Assembly (NCBI RefSeq): GCF_000244755.1
Contig: NZ_AHOO02000011.1
Location: forward strand, 1 to 64,000
DNA from: Leptospira licerasiae serovar Varillal str. VAR 010
GTDB lineage: Bacteria; Spirochaetota; Leptospiria; Leptospirales; Leptospiraceae
Direction of reading: 5' to 3'
Length of the DNA: 64,000 nt
Shown: in pieces, positions 28,952 through 39,556 of the stretch
How the letters are laid out: the number at the start of each line of letters is the position of its first letter
How positions within the stretch are numbered: the stretch's first letter is position 1
Notes under the pieces: generated by a model
Databases searched by the model: none
What the model was told of the DNA's origin: nothing
The model's input: the letters and a program-made list of their open reading frames with translations, nothing else
Made by a program: the position numbers and the translations under genes

Positions 28952-30295
28952 ATGTTTGATCAGGAACCTTTCGGAGTTTTAGAAATTGAGAACCTTCTAC
29001 CTAACTTAAGAGGAGAAGGTACATTAGGAAAAAGAAAAATAGAGATCCCTTATTCTCTTCCGGGAGACGTATACGACGTATACAAGTTCGGAAAAAGAAA
29101 AGTGTTCTATAAATGGAACCCTACCCGCTTGGAACCGAGGGCTTCGTCTCCTAAATGCCCAAGTTTCGGAGAATGTGGAGGATGTTCCGGTCAACACCTT
29201 CTCTACCCTGACCAATTCAAATTAACATCCGAGCCGATCCTAAAAGGATTAGAAAATTTTAATACGATCCACAAAGGAACTTCTCCAGCCGAATCTTCTT
29301 ACTCTTACAGGAATCGTATGGACTTTGCAGTTTTTCCTGGGCGTGTCGTCGGCTTAAGGATGTCAGGAAATTTTAGAAGGATTGTGCCTATAAGTAATTG
29401 TTCCATTCAAACAGATTGGGCAAATTCCGAAATGCCTCTTTTTCAAAAACTTTTGGAATGTTTTCCGGAATTGGAATATGATCGCAAAAAAGAAACAGGT
29501 TATCTGAAATATCTCACTCTTCGCAAATCCGTCTTCAATGATGATTCCATGAGTATCCTAACTTTTACGGAAGACTTCAAGAATGAAGATCTGATGGACC
29601 GAGTAGCCGAAAAAGCAAAAGAGATCTTAAGCGCTAAAAATATAGTTTTCTGTTTCAACCGCAAAAAAGGCGAGATCTCGGCTTCCGGAGAAGCGTTAGC
29701 TATCCGAGGAAATATCTATCTGATAGAAGAGATCTGGGGTAAAAAATTTAAAATCCCTTTCGACGGATTCTTCCAGCCGAATCCGAAAGAATTCATTAAA
29801 ATTTTAGAATTTATCAGATCTAAGATTAAACCTGCGGAAAATCTCGCTGACCTTTTTTGTGGAAGCGGTTTTTTCTCCATTCTTTTCGGCGAAAATTTTT
29901 CCAGGATCTTAGGGATTGATATCATATCTTCTTCCGTTTCCGCGGGCGAAGAGTTCCTACAAGAGGTCTTCCCGGATAAAAAAATAGAATTTCTCGCGTT
30001 CGATTTATTTCACAAAAAAGGACTGGAAAGAATGTCTTCGGCAAATCTTCCTTGGAAGGATTCTGTAGTGATCGCGGACCCTCCCAGAAGCGGTCTTTCC
30101 CCCGAGTTGTGTGCCTTCTTAAATTCCAACCCTGTTTCCCAGCTTATTTATATTTCCTGTAATCCGGAAAATCTTTTGAGGGATGCCCGCATTCTGGAAG
30201 GATCCTACCAAATGGAGGAATTCCTACTCTGCGATCCATTCCCTCAGACTCCCCATCTGGAAGCAGTATCCATCTTCTCCCCTAAAAATCGCTGA
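28952..30295 (+). CDS. TrmA/RlmD-family 23S rRNA or tRNA m5U methyltransferase
   Basis: A 447-residue class I SAM-dependent RNA methyltransferase that methylates uridine C5. It has a short TRAM-like N-terminal domain and an iron-sulphur cysteine set (CPSFGECGGC, about residues 69-78, plus a later Cys). The SAM-binding block LADLFCGSGFF follows, then the ADPPRSGL motif, and the catalytic Cys in YISCNPENL near the C-terminus. FFQPNPKEF, typical of the family, precedes the SAM motif. This set fits RlmD (RumA)-like proteins better than TrmA because of the cluster cysteines. The exact RNA position is not decidable. Confidence 0.88.
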   Translation: MFDQEPFGVLEIENLLPNLRGEGTLGKRKIEIPYSLPGDVYDVYKFGKRKVFYKWNPTRLEPRASSPKCPSFGECGGCSGQHLLYPDQFKLTSEPILKGLENFNTIHKGTSPAESSYSYRNRMDFAVFPGRVVGLRMSGNFRRIVPISNCSIQTDWANSEMPLFQKLLECFPELEYDRKKETGYLKYLTLRKSVFNDDSMSILTFTEDFKNEDLMDRVAEKAKEILSAKNIVFCFNRKKGEISASGEALAIRGNIYLIEEIWGKKFKIPFDGFFQPNPKEFIKILEFIRSKIKPAENLADLFCGSGFFSILFGENFSRILGIDIISSSVSAGEEFLQEVFPDKKIEFLAFDLFHKKGLERMSSANLPWKDSVVIADPPRSGLSPELCAFLNSNPVSQLIYISCNPENLLRDARILEGSYQMEEFLLCDPFPQTPHLEAVSIFSPKNR

Positions 30296-30355
30296 AGGGA
30301 ATCCGATTTTTCTTCGATAATAAGTACCAAAGGTATACGAAACCGACAGGTGCCC

Positions 30356-31477
30356 ATGAAACGACTTTCTATCATTATTCTATCACTCTTAATTTTGGCG
30401 GTCTGGGGCTGTAATACCGTCATTATTCGTCCTTGGAATTCTCCGAACGCTCTCAAAACTTCCGAAAAGATCCGAGTCTTTTTAGGAAAGGCTGAATCCG
30501 ATCTGATGATCAAAGCGGATGGTGTGATTTTCGTATATGATGTGAACGATCTTCTGATCAAACGTGCTTACGATGCGGTTTCTTTGGACGCTAAAAAATT
30601 AAAAGCACCGATCCGCTTCGTTGCAGACAATCCCGGTTTGGAATATAAGGGAAGAAAGTTTAGAGGAGAAATTTTACTCCAACCTGATAAGAATGGTAAC
30701 GTTCTACTCATCAACAGAGTTCCCTTAGAAGAATATTTGTATTCAGTCGTTCCTTCCGAAGTTCCAGCAGGCTGGCCTACCGAAGCATTAAAAGCGCAAG
30801 CGATCTGTTCCAGGACTTATGCGATCAGAGAGATCCTGAATAAAAAAGATACTGCTTACGATGTGGAATCCACTGTGAATTCACAAGCCTACTCCGGTAT
30901 GGCGAAAGAGAATCCGAGAACCACTCAAGCCGTTCGAGATACCGAAGGCGTTCTTGCAGTTTATGAAGACGATCCTATCCATATGTTCTTTCATTCCAAT
31001 AGTGGAGGAAGAACAGAAACTCCAGACCAAGTTTGGGGAGGCAAAAGACTTCCGTACTTAGAATCTGTTCCGTCTAGATTTGATGAAGCAGGCGATAATT
31101 TCGTTTGGAAAGAAATTTTAAACCAAGATAAAATGGACCAAACTCTTTCTTCCTTAGGCGTTGGTTCTATCCAATCTGTCCAAGTTCTTTCCAGAACTCC
31201 TTCCGGTAGAGTGGATCTTTTGGAAGTGATCGGTAAACAAGGCACTTCTAAAATTAAAGGTAAAGAATTCCGCAACTTACTCGGAACTTCAGTCAAGTCT
31301 CTTCGTTTCGGTATCAAAAGAGAAAGTGAAGGATTTCTGATCAAGGGGATGGGTGCTGGCCATGGCGTGGGCCTAAGCCAATGGGGAAGTTTTGGCATGG
31401 CGAAACAGAATTTTACGTACGCGGAAATCATTCGTCATTATTACCAAGGGATTGAATTCGCGAGAATTACTAGGTAA
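30356..31477 (+). CDS. SpoIID/LytB-domain lipoprotein
   Basis: A 373-residue lipoprotein with lipobox LAVWGC (Cys 19) and a SpoIID/LytB domain over most of its length. Family blocks include [45 protein letters not shown] and a C-terminal [19 protein letters not shown]. SpoIID is a lytic transglycosylase acting on denuded glycan strands, so this protein probably trims peptidoglycan in the periplasm; the conserved Glu of PSEVPAG is the likely catalytic acid. ATG 30356 is preferred over GTG 30350. A repeat array begins directly after its stop. Confidence 0.87.
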   Translation: MKRLSIIILSLLILAVWGCNTVIIRPWNSPNALKTSEKIRVFLGKAESDLMIKADGVIFVYDVNDLLIKRAYDAVSLDAKKLKAPIRFVADNPGLEYKGRKFRGEILLQPDKNGNVLLINRVPLEEYLYSVVPSEVPAGWPTEALKAQAICSRTYAIREILNKKDTAYDVESTVNSQAYSGMAKENPRTTQAVRDTEGVLAVYEDDPIHMFFHSNSGGRTETPDQVWGGKRLPYLESVPSRFDEAGDNFVWKEILNQDKMDQTLSSLGVGSIQSVQVLSRTPSGRVDLLEVIGKQGTSKIKGKEFRNLLGTSVKSLRFGIKRESEGFLIKGMGAGHGVGLSQWGSFGMAKQNFTYAEIIRHYYQGIEFARITR

Positions 31478-31820
31478 GAGGCGCAGAGAATATTGAGCCT
31501 CTGAGGGTTGGTCACACAGAGCTGCAAAGATTCCCACGCAGAGACGCTGAGCCGCAGAGAAAAGCCGGGAAGGTTTTTATATGCGGTGTTGGAATTCCTA
31601 CATTTCCCTTTATCTCCGCGCCTTTGTGTCTCTGTGTGAGAAAAAACTCAGTGTTCTTTACGAACTACATGCAAACCTATCGTTTGTCCCCGAACTTATT
31701 TTAAATCTATAAAACCATTATATAATCTAAGAATCCATCACTCACCCTCTCCGCGTCTTTGCGGCTCTGCGTGAAAATTTCTTTGCGTCTCGTTGCCCTT
31801 TGTGTCTCTGTGTGAATATT
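31478..31820. repeat. Dispersed intergenic repeat, composite copy 3
   Basis: It begins right after the SpoIID stop with GAGGCGCAGAG. It then has TTGGTCACACAGAG (31508-31521), CACGCAGAGACGCTGAG, the core TTGGAATTCCTACAT (31589-31603, one mismatch to copies 1 and 2) and CCTTTGTGTCTCTGTG twice (31621-31636 and 31797-31812). CTCTGCGTGAAAA lies at 31765-31777. The segment 31650-31740 between the right-arm copies is unrelated AT-rich sequence. No coding sequence is seen in this 380-base space. Confidence 0.75.
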
Positions 31821-31857
31821 CCCTTGCTTCTTCTACTAAAGAAAACAAAATAGGATC

Positions 31858-32565
31858 ATGTCGAATCCGACAAACAAGATCACCATCCGAAATCTAACCA
31901 AGTCCTATATAAACGGAAAACAAAACTTCCCTGTCCTGAAAGGGATCAACATAGATGTTCCGGATACATTTTTAACTTTGATGGGCCCATCGGGTTCGGG
32001 TAAATCCACATTTTTGAATATTCTCTCCGGGATTGACCAAGCTGATTCCGGAGAAGTTTGGATCGGCGGAAAAAATCTAAGCAATTTTACGGAACAGGAA
32101 CTCACAGAATACCGCAGGAATGAGACCGGGATCATATTCCAATTTTTTCACCTTCTTCCTTACTTAAACGCTTTAGAGAATGTAGCTTTACCTTTATACA
32201 TCTCCGGTTTGGGAAAATCAAAAGCAAGAGAGATCGCAAAAGAAGCATTGGAAAAGGTGGATCTAACCCATCGCACCAAACATAAACCGGACGAACTTTC
32301 CGGTGGAGAACAACAGAGGGTTGCGATTGCAAGAGCGCTTGCAAAACGTCCGAGTATCGTTTTGGCGGATGAACCTACCGGAAATTTAGATACATATCAC
32401 GCTCATAAAATTTTAGAACTTCTATTAGAATTGCAAGAAAAGGAAAAGTTTTCCCTATTCATCGTAACTCATGACAAGGAGATCGGAGAAAAAGGAAAGG
32501 TCCGACTCAAGATGAAGGACGGACTCATCTTACCGGAACAAAACCCTGCCCTGGATCTTGTATGA
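31858..32565 (+). CDS. ABC transporter ATP-binding protein, LolD/YbbA type
   Basis: A 235-residue ATPase of the MacB/LolD/YbbA group. Walker A is GPSGSGKST (about residues 42-50), Q-loop [13 protein letters not shown], signature [15 protein letters not shown], Walker [12 protein letters not shown] and a switch His in VTHD. It would energise the permease encoded by the next gene, whose ATG overlaps its stop by four bases. TAGGATC before ATG 31858 is the ribosome site. The lack of a separate periplasmic adaptor gene argues for a YbbA-YbbP-like or lipoprotein-release-like system rather than a MacAB drug pump. Confidence 0.92.
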   Translation: MSNPTNKITIRNLTKSYINGKQNFPVLKGINIDVPDTFLTLMGPSGSGKSTFLNILSGIDQADSGEVWIGGKNLSNFTEQELTEYRRNETGIIFQFFHLLPYLNALENVALPLYISGLGKSKAREIAKEALEKVDLTHRTKHKPDELSGGEQQRVAIARALAKRPSIVLADEPTGNLDTYHAHKILELLLELQEKEKFSLFIVTHDKEIGEKGKVRLKMKDGLILPEQNPALDLV

Positions 32566-35069
32566 ATTTATACCTCTTATTTTTGTACGAATATTTTAAG
32601 ACTCATCTTCCTAGATTTATATTCGCACTTTTAGGAATTTCTTTGGGGGTGGGCCTATTCTTATCCACTACGAGCAATGCAAACAAAGCGGAAAAATCTC
32701 TGATCGATTTTTCCATGGGATACTTAAAAGGAGATTTTAATTTAAAAATTTCCTCAAATAGGCCAGGCCAAAGTTTGGATTGGCAAATCCTTTCTCAGAT
32801 ACATTCTCATCATGATCTCAAAAATATTTCAGCAATCAGACCTAGAATACAACAAGAAGGAATTTCATCGGATAATCTGAGAGTTCTATATATGGGAATG
32901 GATCTTACCAAAGAACATTTGGGAATTCCTTTAAAGGAAGATATCGGTTCAGAAACTTCCGGTCCATTAGAAAAAACGTATGTATCCAAGTCTTTAGCGG
33001 AGAAATTTAAAGGCGCCCCCTTTAGCCTATTGTTAAACGGAAAAAACTGGGAGTTTAAAAATTACGTTCCGGTGGATATGGAAGGCGGTTTTCTGATCAT
33101 TGAAGATATTTCCCTGATCCAAGAAAAGCTCGGAGATATCCAAGGCGCGGATTATCTTCTTTTAAAATCTTCCGATACGGACCTTTCACGTATAAAAGAA
33201 AACTTGCAGCGGATCTTAGGATCGAATGTCAAAATAGAAACTTCAGAAGAGATCCAAGAAAAATCCGCGAATGCACTTCGTTCTTTTCAATTAAATCTAC
33301 TTATCATTTCTTTTATCTCGCTATTGATCGCATTCTTCATGGTATCGAACACCATGACCGGTTTGTATTTGAGCAGAGAAAGAGAACTAGGGATCTTAAG
33401 GACATTAGGATTGGACGTTAGATCCTCTATTTTTCTTTTTTTAAGCCAGTCGGTCTTACTAGGAAGTATAGGAACCGTTTTAGGGATCGTATTTGGGATA
33501 TTTTTCTCCGGTTTGGATTTTTTCCGTCCCGAATCAGGGCTTGTAGATAAAAATATATTATCCACTTACAGTTCTATTTCTCTTTCCGATTTGGGTCTTG
33601 CTGGGGGGCTCGGGATCTTGGGTTCGGTCATTTCCTCCGTGTATCCTGCGATCCGAGCCGGGAAGGTCCCTCCCCTTTCTATCTTAAGAGATTCTCAGAA
33701 AGATAAAAGGCAGATCCCAAATTCCAGACTGGCAATTTACGGTGGAATCATATTTTTTTCTTCTTTAGGGATCTCTAATATTCCTTCTCCTTGGAAACTC
33801 CCTCTGCCCGGTTTGCTGGGAGTGGGAGGTGTTACTATCGGGATCACATTCGCTTTTCCTTATCTTCTTTCCTTATTCAGTTCCGGTGTTTCCAAAATTC
33901 TGGACAGAAGCGACAAAAGTTTTCCTTTTTTCAGGATCGGCCTGGAAGAATTAAAAGAAAATCCGGGAAGGAATACTTTGACTGCGGCAACAGTGATGCT
34001 TGCGGTTTCTTTAGTCTTATGCCTGACCATTCTTACCGACAGTTATAAAAAATCACTGAATGATTGGGTAGATTCGGAATATCCTTCGGACTTTACGATC
34101 ATCAACGATCGATTCTTTCATTCAGGTATCCATGGAGGAGTCCCCAAAGATCTTCCCGAAAAGATCAGAGAGTTGGGAGTAAGCTCATATTTGGACGGAT
34201 TTTTGGTAAATACTTCGTTTGAAACCGACAAAGGGAACTTTATCATTCACGCTTACGATTTTTCCGTTTATCAGGATAAACCGGAAAGAATAGAGAACGA
34301 AGTAAAAGAAGAAACGGATATTTTAATTTCTTCGAACATGGCGCATTTAAAAAAGCTGAAAGTGGGAGATGTGTTGGTTTCCCAAACCCCTTTCGGTAAA
34401 AAAGATTTTCGCATTAAAGGTATTAAGGAGCATTTTTTCTCGGAAAAAGGAACTGTGATGATGGATATCCGTTCCTATGAGAAAAACTTCGAAGTTAAGA
34501 CTATTAACTCTATTAAACTTTTCTTAAAAAAGGAATATTCAGGCTCTTCAGGCATGGAATATTCCAAAAAGAAAATTTTGGATTTTCTGAATTCAGATCC
34601 CAAATACAAAGATTTGATCTTGCTTGATTCAACACAACTCAGGGAAATTTATCTTTACGAGATCAATAAGGTATTCAGAGTTTTGGATTCCCTGAAAGCG
34701 ACCGCCATTCTGATATCCGTCATTTCCCTCCTTTCTTCTCTGGTCCATACATTATACGATAAACGTAGGATCTTAGGTCTTCTCAAATATTTAGGAGCAT
34801 CTCAGGATCAGCTTGGGACTATCCTCAAAACAGAGTCGGTTTATTTGACAGGATTCGGTGCGTTCTTCGGGATCATCTCTTCCCTGATCATGTCCCCCAT
34901 CATCCTTTATGTGGTTAATAAGAACGCCTTCGGTTGGACCTTAACCTTCTCATTTTTACCGGAAACCCCGATATTTATCCTGATTTTTGCGCCTATCTTA
35001 GGTTGGGTTTCCGCCGTTTATCCTTTACGTTTATTGAGAAAAATGAGCTTCCAGCTCAGTCCTGAATAA
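32562..35069 (+). CDS. ABC transporter permease with two FtsX domains
   Basis: An 835-residue membrane protein with an N-terminal segment ([19 protein letters not shown]) and a periplasmic domain. A first FtsX-type membrane block follows at about residues 245-375, then additional segments, a second periplasmic domain and a second FtsX block at the C-terminus (about 700-830). Ten membrane segments in two halves resemble the large YbbP-type permeases, which work with a YbbA ATPase to move hydrophobic molecules or lipoproteins. It overlaps the ATPase gene by ATGA. The motif [17 protein letters not shown] ends the first FtsX block and [12 protein letters not shown] ends the second. The substrate is unknown. 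Confidence 0.88.
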   Translation: MNLYLLFLYEYFKTHLPRFIFALLGISLGVGLFLSTTSNANKAEKSLIDFSMGYLKGDFNLKISSNRPGQSLDWQILSQIHSHHDLKNISAIRPRIQQEGISSDNLRVLYMGMDLTKEHLGIPLKEDIGSETSGPLEKTYVSKSLAEKFKGAPFSLLLNGKNWEFKNYVPVDMEGGFLIIEDISLIQEKLGDIQGADYLLLKSSDTDLSRIKENLQRILGSNVKIETSEEIQEKSANALRSFQLNLLIISFISLLIAFFMVSNTMTGLYLSRERELGILRTLGLDVRSSIFLFLSQSVLLGSIGTVLGIVFGIFFSGLDFFRPESGLVDKNILSTYSSISLSDLGLAGGLGILGSVISSVYPAIRAGKVPPLSILRDSQKDKRQIPNSRLAIYGGIIFFSSLGISNIPSPWKLPLPGLLGVGGVTIGITFAFPYLLSLFSSGVSKILDRSDKSFPFFRIGLEELKENPGRNTLTAATVMLAVSLVLCLTILTDSYKKSLNDWVDSEYPSDFTIINDRFFHSGIHGGVPKDLPEKIRELGVSSYLDGFLVNTSFETDKGNFIIHAYDFSVYQDKPERIENEVKEETDILISSNMAHLKKLKVGDVLVSQTPFGKKDFRIKGIKEHFFSEKGTVMMDIRSYEKNFEVKTINSIKLFLKKEYSGSSGMEYSKKKILDFLNSDPKYKDLILLDSTQLREIYLYEINKVFRVLDSLKATAILISVISLLSSLVHTLYDKRRILGLLKYLGASQDQLGTILKTESVYLTGFGAFFGIISSLIMSPIILYVVNKNAFGWTLTFSFLPETPIFILIFAPILGWVSAVYPLRLLRKMSFQLSPE

Positions 35070-35118
35070 GGAAAACTATCTTGATTCCCAGCTGCCTGTA
35101 AGTAAGTTATTCCTTCGA

Positions 35119-36069
35119 ATGGCTACTCAGCTAGAAATCGCCCTGGAACTTGCGGAAGAGATCAAAAAGATCAATATGCAGGAAGACAATCGGATTCCTA
35201 CTTCCGATTCTTTTTTGAAAGATATGATCGCATTCTTTTCCAGGGATGTACATGAGATCCGACAAACCCTGGAAATGCTCAGGGAAGCTAAGTATATTTT
35301 TATCATTAAGATTGTTCTTCCGGAACAGTCCAAAAACGCCAGGGATCAAGACCAGGGAGTAGACGCTTATATCTACGCGGACCTTAAGATCGTAAACGAA
35401 CTGAAAGGCTTTGCGGAGAAAAAATTGGAGAAGGCCTACGAGGCAACTTACTATAAAAGAAAATCTCCCTTCCAGATCACTAGAGAATTATTTCCCAAGA
35501 TCAAAGAACATAATAACACTCCTCTGGGAAGGTTTATCAATATTGCGGTGATGCTGGAAGAATACCAAAGAGTTCTTACGGCGGCTCCCAACGACTACGA
35601 CGATAATCGACGCAGAAATTTATTATCTGAGTTACTGGAAAGAAGTGGGACTCCGGTTACTGTTGCGAGAGATATTCCGGATTATGAAATCACATCTTTG
35701 GGCGGGGGAAGCGGTTCTCCTTTAGGTCATAAAAGAGCGGCTGACGCAGTCGCATCTAACGAGGTCTCTTTTAATCCTAAAAGCCCTTGGTCCAGACTTA
35801 CTTCCAAGTTTTCGGCGGAATTTTTAATTCGTATTCATTTGAGAAAATACGAATTCGATACGGTGCGCAAACTGATACTAAGCGGAAAGTTAGTCAACTT
35901 CGAAGATCTAAAGTATGTAAGAGATAGCGTCCAGACTATGGAGAACCATGTGCACTTGGACCCTCTACTGCGAAATTTTACGGAAGAGATGACCGAGTTA
36001 AGAAGGCTTGCTCAGAAAAAAATGAATATCCTGAAAGGAATCACCAATTCAGGATCTATCCAAAGTTAA
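35119..36069 (+). CDS. Conserved cytoplasmic protein of unknown function
   Basis: A 316-residue soluble protein with no signal peptide. It is predominantly helical and charged (ALELAEEIKKINMQ, then LKDMIAFFSRDVHEIRQTLEML), with a short Gly- and Ser-rich linker at about residues 193-205 (SLGGGSGSPLGHK) dividing two helical parts. I recognise no family with a known role. It lies 50 bases after the FtsX permease on the same strand and may be transcribed with it. Its stop overlaps that of the convergent membrane protein gene by four bases. It looks like a conserved genus-level protein. Confidence 0.65.
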   Translation: MATQLEIALELAEEIKKINMQEDNRIPTSDSFLKDMIAFFSRDVHEIRQTLEMLREAKYIFIIKIVLPEQSKNARDQDQGVDAYIYADLKIVNELKGFAEKKLEKAYEATYYKRKSPFQITRELFPKIKEHNNTPLGRFINIAVMLEEYQRVLTAAPNDYDDNRRRNLLSELLERSGTPVTVARDIPDYEITSLGGGSGSPLGHKRAADAVASNEVSFNPKSPWSRLTSKFSAEFLIRIHLRKYEFDTVRKLILSGKLVNFEDLKYVRDSVQTMENHVHLDPLLRNFTEEMTELRRLAQKKMNILKGITNSGSIQS

Positions 36070-36776
36070 ACCCACTCGAAATATCGAGCGATAAAAACGA
36101 TCAGCAATATCACTAAGATAAAGATATAACGTCTTCTTGCGGAATATCCCGTGTCCATTCTATCTTTAGGAAAATAGATCATAAACAAAAGCGCGTTCGC
36201 TACGAATACTATAAAGAGAGCATCTTGTTTTTCTTTCCAATAGCCGCTTCCAAAGGCGATTGCAGCTCCTATCGAAGGGAGAAATGCGATTAACGATTTC
36301 CAACTTAGGACCTTAGTATCTTCTTCGAAAACTTTCGCCTTTTTGCCGGACTTCTTTTCTAATTCGATTAAGAACTGATCCATATTCTCTATATTTAATA
36401 TAGGGATATAAGTTCCTTGTTTAGAGATTAGCAAGATCCTTTCATAACCGCGAAATCTATCCTTTTCTATACTTTCCAGATCGCGAAATTCGAACTCCAT
36501 ACATTGGCCTTTCGCGTTCCATTGTTTTAAGGAAGAAGAATCCAATTCAACTTTGGCGCCTTCCAAAACTTTTAACTGCCTTCTATAATTTTTCAAAAGA
36601 AGAAGTATAAGTACTCCGCTCAAAAGCAAATACATGGAAAGAAATGCGGATCTTTTGTCCAATTCCACCTGAACGAAACTTACGCCGATGAATATTACAA
36701 AGACCGAAAGCACAAGTCCGGTGCGGATCAGCAGCTTTTTCTTAAAAACGGGGGAATCGTATTTGAATACGGACAT
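36066..36776 (-). CDS. Small membrane protein of unknown function
   Basis: A 236-residue protein with two hydrophobic segments near the N-terminus (about residues 13-32 and 40-60). A soluble middle region of about 100 residues includes LLISKQGTYIPILNIENMDQF, reminiscent of a small PH-like beta domain. Further hydrophobic segments lie near the C-terminus (about 160-235). No catalytic motif is visible. Its ATG shares one base with the pyrE stop (TAATG), so it is translationally coupled to pyrE, with no obvious metabolic reason. Function is unknown. Confidence 0.65.
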   Translation of the reverse strand: MSVFKYDSPVFKKKLLIRTGLVLSVFVIFIGVSFVQVELDKRSAFLSMYLLLSGVLILLLLKNYRRQLKVLEGAKVELDSSSLKQWNAKGQCMEFEFRDLESIEKDRFRGYERILLISKQGTYIPILNIENMDQFLIELEKKSGKKAKVFEEDTKVLSWKSLIAFLPSIGAAIAFGSGYWKEKQDALFIVFVANALLFMIYFPKDRMDTGYSARRRYIFILVILLIVFIARYFEWV

Positions 36777-37333
36777 TAATCTAAACTTCCGAATTCGGAT
36801 TTTTTAAATAAAGGGAAAACTTTGATCCCTTCTTCTTCTATCGCTTTTCTTCCGCCTTCCTCTCTGTCCAAAATGCAGATACAAGCTCTCACTTCCAGTC
36901 CGGCATCCCTCAAACTTTTGATTGCTTGCAAAGTAGAACCTCCGGTAGTGATCACGTCATCCACAACCACACAGGATTTGACCGCGTTCACTCCGCCTTC
37001 TACCAGGTTTTTGGTACCGTGTTCTTTGGCTTGTTTTCGAACGATAAGCGGAAACACATTCTTGGATTGTTTACGATATTCCAAAGCGATTCCGAAACAG
37101 ATCGGATCTGCTCCCATTGTGAGACCGCCAAAGGCTTCTTCATTATCCAGACCGGATTCCGGGAGATGTTTTTCCACAATATACTTACAAAGTAATTCCA
37201 ATCTTTGAGGATGGAGAGTGATTTCCTTACAATTAAAATAATGCCTGGATTTTCTACCACTAGCCAGAGTAAACGGTTCTTCTCGGAAACGATAGGCGTG
37301 GGTTTGAATGAGTTGAAACAATTCTTCCCTCAA
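36776..37333 (-). CDS. pyrE: Orotate phosphoribosyltransferase
   Basis: A 185-residue type I phosphoribosyltransferase that joins orotate and PRPP to form orotidine 5'-phosphate in pyrimidine synthesis. The PRPP-binding loop VVVDDVITTGGSTLQA lies at about residues 117-132. The N-terminal FTLASGRKSRHYFNCK and the flexible-loop KEHGT segment are also present. Translation appears to start at TTG 37333 behind GAGGGAGAT at good spacing; there is no upstream ATG in frame. It is divergent from the desaturase gene. Confidence 0.9.
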   Translation of the reverse strand: MREELFQLIQTHAYRFREEPFTLASGRKSRHYFNCKEITLHPQRLELLCKYIVEKHLPESGLDNEEAFGGLTMGADPICFGIALEYRKQSKNVFPLIVRKQAKEHGTKNLVEGGVNAVKSCVVVDDVITTGGSTLQAIKSLRDAGLEVRACICILDREEGGRKAIEEEGIKVFPLFKKSEFGSLD

Positions 37334-37508
37334 AGCGGATCTCCCTCGGGCAAGGCCCGGAATCCCATAATAGTAGAAACTCCTCAGGAAAAAACAGATT
37401 TTTGAGCCTTATCGCGGCCTGCAGGAAAAATTCTAAATTTCCGAATTTTTTCGCAACCTGGGTCCTCGATTCCGCTCTTATCATAAAAACCAAGACGGGA
37501 AAGCCGAC

Positions 37509-38597
37509 ATGGAACAAACGAAAAAGAAATACGCATTGAAGACCACAATCTTCTTAATAGCGACTCCGATCATCGGGGTCATTGGGACGGGTGCCTTATT
37601 ATTTACCAGAGGTATTCCATTAAACACATGGCTTGTGTATCTATTTATGACCGCAGCTACGGGACTAGCGATCACCGGGGGATACCACCGTCTGTTTTCG
37701 CATAGAGCTTACAAAGCTTCTTTACCGGTAAAACTCTTTTATATTCTTTTCGGAGCGGCTGCGTTCCAACAATCAGTGATCGAATGGAGTTCCGACCATA
37801 GGATTCACCATAGATTCGTAGATAAGGAAGAAGATCCTTATGCGATCACGAAAGGATTCTGGTACGCTCATATTCTATGGTTATTCGAGAATAGGGACCA
37901 TAGAACTCCGGTTAACGTGAACGATCTTTACGAAGACAAATGGGTGAAATTCCAAGACGATCATTATTATCCGATCGCTATTTTCATGGGATTTATCTTC
38001 CCTACTCTTCTTTGCGCTCTTTGGGGAGATGCGTTAGGTGGTTTATTATTGGCAGGTTCTTTAAGAATTGCGGTCAACCACCATATGACATTCTTTATCA
38101 ATTCCTTGGCACATTATAAAGGAGATCAACCTTTCTCAGATAAACATACTGCTAAGGACAATTGGATCATAGCATTGTTCACTTTTGGCGAAGGATATCA
38201 TAACTTCCACCACGAGTTTCAAGCGGATTACAGAAACGGAATTCGTTGGTTCGATTACGATCCGACCAAATGGTTGATCAATACCTTTGCATTCTTCGGT
38301 TTAGCTAGCGATAGAAAAACTATCTCTGAAGAACAGATCCTGCGTAAAAAGATGGTGATGGAGGAGAAGGCTTTACGTAACAAATTAGAAGCTAAATCCC
38401 AAACCTTAAACCAAGGATTCGAAGAAAGATTAGAAGCTCTGCGTAATTCCGTTCAGGAATCCCAAGCAAGAATGATCAATTTAAAATCTGTAAAAGAAGA
38501 AGCAGGTAAAAAAGCAGTCAAAGAAGCCGAATCGGAATACAAAGTGGCGTTGAACACTTGGAAAAGATTCGTTTCCGGAGATCTAGCACCGGTCTGA
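37509..38597 (+). CDS. Acyl-CoA (delta-9 type) fatty acid desaturase
   Basis: A 362-residue membrane desaturase with the three His boxes that hold its di-iron centre: HRLFSH (about residues 62-67), HRIHH (about 99-103) and HNFHH (about 237-241). Four hydrophobic segments are placed as in stearoyl-CoA desaturases, which insert a cis double bond in acyl chains. An unusual C-terminal tail of about 80 residues is highly charged and heptad-like, suggesting a coiled coil (EEKALRNKLEAKSQTLNQ and on). A good terminator follows. It probably sets membrane fluidity. Confidence 0.9.
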   Translation: MEQTKKKYALKTTIFLIATPIIGVIGTGALLFTRGIPLNTWLVYLFMTAATGLAITGGYHRLFSHRAYKASLPVKLFYILFGAAAFQQSVIEWSSDHRIHHRFVDKEEDPYAITKGFWYAHILWLFENRDHRTPVNVNDLYEDKWVKFQDDHYYPIAIFMGFIFPTLLCALWGDALGGLLLAGSLRIAVNHHMTFFINSLAHYKGDQPFSDKHTAKDNWIIALFTFGEGYHNFHHEFQADYRNGIRWFDYDPTKWLINTFAFFGLASDRKTISEEQILRKKMVMEEKALRNKLEAKSQTLNQGFEERLEALRNSVQESQARMINLKSVKEEAGKKAVKEAESEYKVALNTWKRFVSGDLAPV

Positions 38598-38623
38598 TAT
38601 TATTCCCAGTACCTGATCCATTG

Positions 38624-38648
38624 CCCTCCTTCGGGAGGGCCTTTTTCA
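38624..38648 (+). terminator. Rho-independent terminator after the desaturase
   Basis: GCCCTCC and GGAGGGC form a perfect 7-bp stem with a TTCG tetraloop, followed by CTTTTTC. It lies 27 bases after the desaturase stop and just before the end of the convergent transglutaminase-family gene. Confidence 0.8.
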
Positions 38649-38650
38649 TT

Positions 38651-39556
38651 TTAGATATGATTTCCTAAATGTGTAGGATCTCCTAACTGAGAGACATCCA
38701 CTTCCACCTTCAATTTATGCTTCCCACCCCCGAATAAGATCCCTTTCAAAGGAGACACATCCGAGAAATCGCGCCCCATAGATGTATGAATATATTCGTC
38801 GGTGATCGCTTTTCCGTTCGTAGGATCGAAATCGAACCAACCTTGTCCGGGGCAATACACTGAGATCCAAGCATGAGTAGCATCGCTTCCTCTTAACTTA
38901 GGTTTTCCAGGAGGTGGATAGGTTTCAATATAACCGGATACATACTTACAAGGTAAGCCCAAAGAACGGAATGCTGCCACTGAAAGATGGGTGAAGTCCT
39001 GGCAGACTCCTTCCTTTTTTTCCAAGACCTCGTCCAGAGGAGTATAGATATGAGTGCTTCCCGCCTTGAACTTAAAATCTTCTCTGAATCTTTTTACATA
39101 TTCCAAAACAGATTCCAAATAAGGACGATCCATCGGCAGGTATTTTTGTAAAAAATCCTTATAAGAAACGGATCGACTCACAAAGGCGGAGTCGCCAACG
39201 AATTCCATGGCTTCTATATCTTCTTTTTCGGTAACCGTTTTCAACTTTTGTAATATTTCGGAGGTTGTAATCGAGATTTGATCTTTTTTCTTGTCCGGCT
39301 CGGAAGTGAAAACCTTTGCTTCTGCAGTCACGGACAAAATATTATGTGGGGTTTCTACTGCAAAAGAGTATACCGTATTCCCGAAATAGTCCGTTCTGAA
39401 TTCTGTATATTTAGGTTTAGGAAGTATTTCTATCCGGAATTCCCTACAAATTTGTCTTTCATTGGAAGTAGGACAAAGATGGGCCAAATTCAAACAATGA
39501 GAAACTTCCTTTTCGTAAGTATAATGGGTCAAGTGACGAACGGAATACTCAGCCAT
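38651..39556 (-). CDS. Transglutaminase-like cysteine protease
   Basis: A 301-residue cytoplasmic transglutaminase-superfamily protein (COG1305-type) with an N-terminal beta-sandwich (YSVRHLTHYTYEKEV) and a catalytic core. The triad is present: Cys in EGVCQDFTHLS, His in DATHAWISVY and Asp in WFDFDPTNG. ATG 39556 has a GGGAGGA site and overlaps the end of the upstream fused ATP-grasp/alpha-E gene by eight bases, so the frame's longer extension to 39610 is unlikely. In the ATP-grasp/alpha-E/transglutaminase neighbourhood described by comparative genomics, this type is predicted to cut or rejoin small peptides. It ends a minus-strand run that begins near 51654. Confidence 0.87.
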   Translation of the reverse strand: MAEYSVRHLTHYTYEKEVSHCLNLAHLCPTSNERQICREFRIEILPKPKYTEFRTDYFGNTVYSFAVETPHNILSVTAEAKVFTSEPDKKKDQISITTSEILQKLKTVTEKEDIEAMEFVGDSAFVSRSVSYKDFLQKYLPMDRPYLESVLEYVKRFREDFKFKAGSTHIYTPLDEVLEKKEGVCQDFTHLSVAAFRSLGLPCKYVSGYIETYPPPGKPKLRGSDATHAWISVYCPGQGWFDFDPTNGKAITDEYIHTSMGRDFSDVSPLKGILFGGGKHKLKVEVDVSQLGDPTHLGNHI

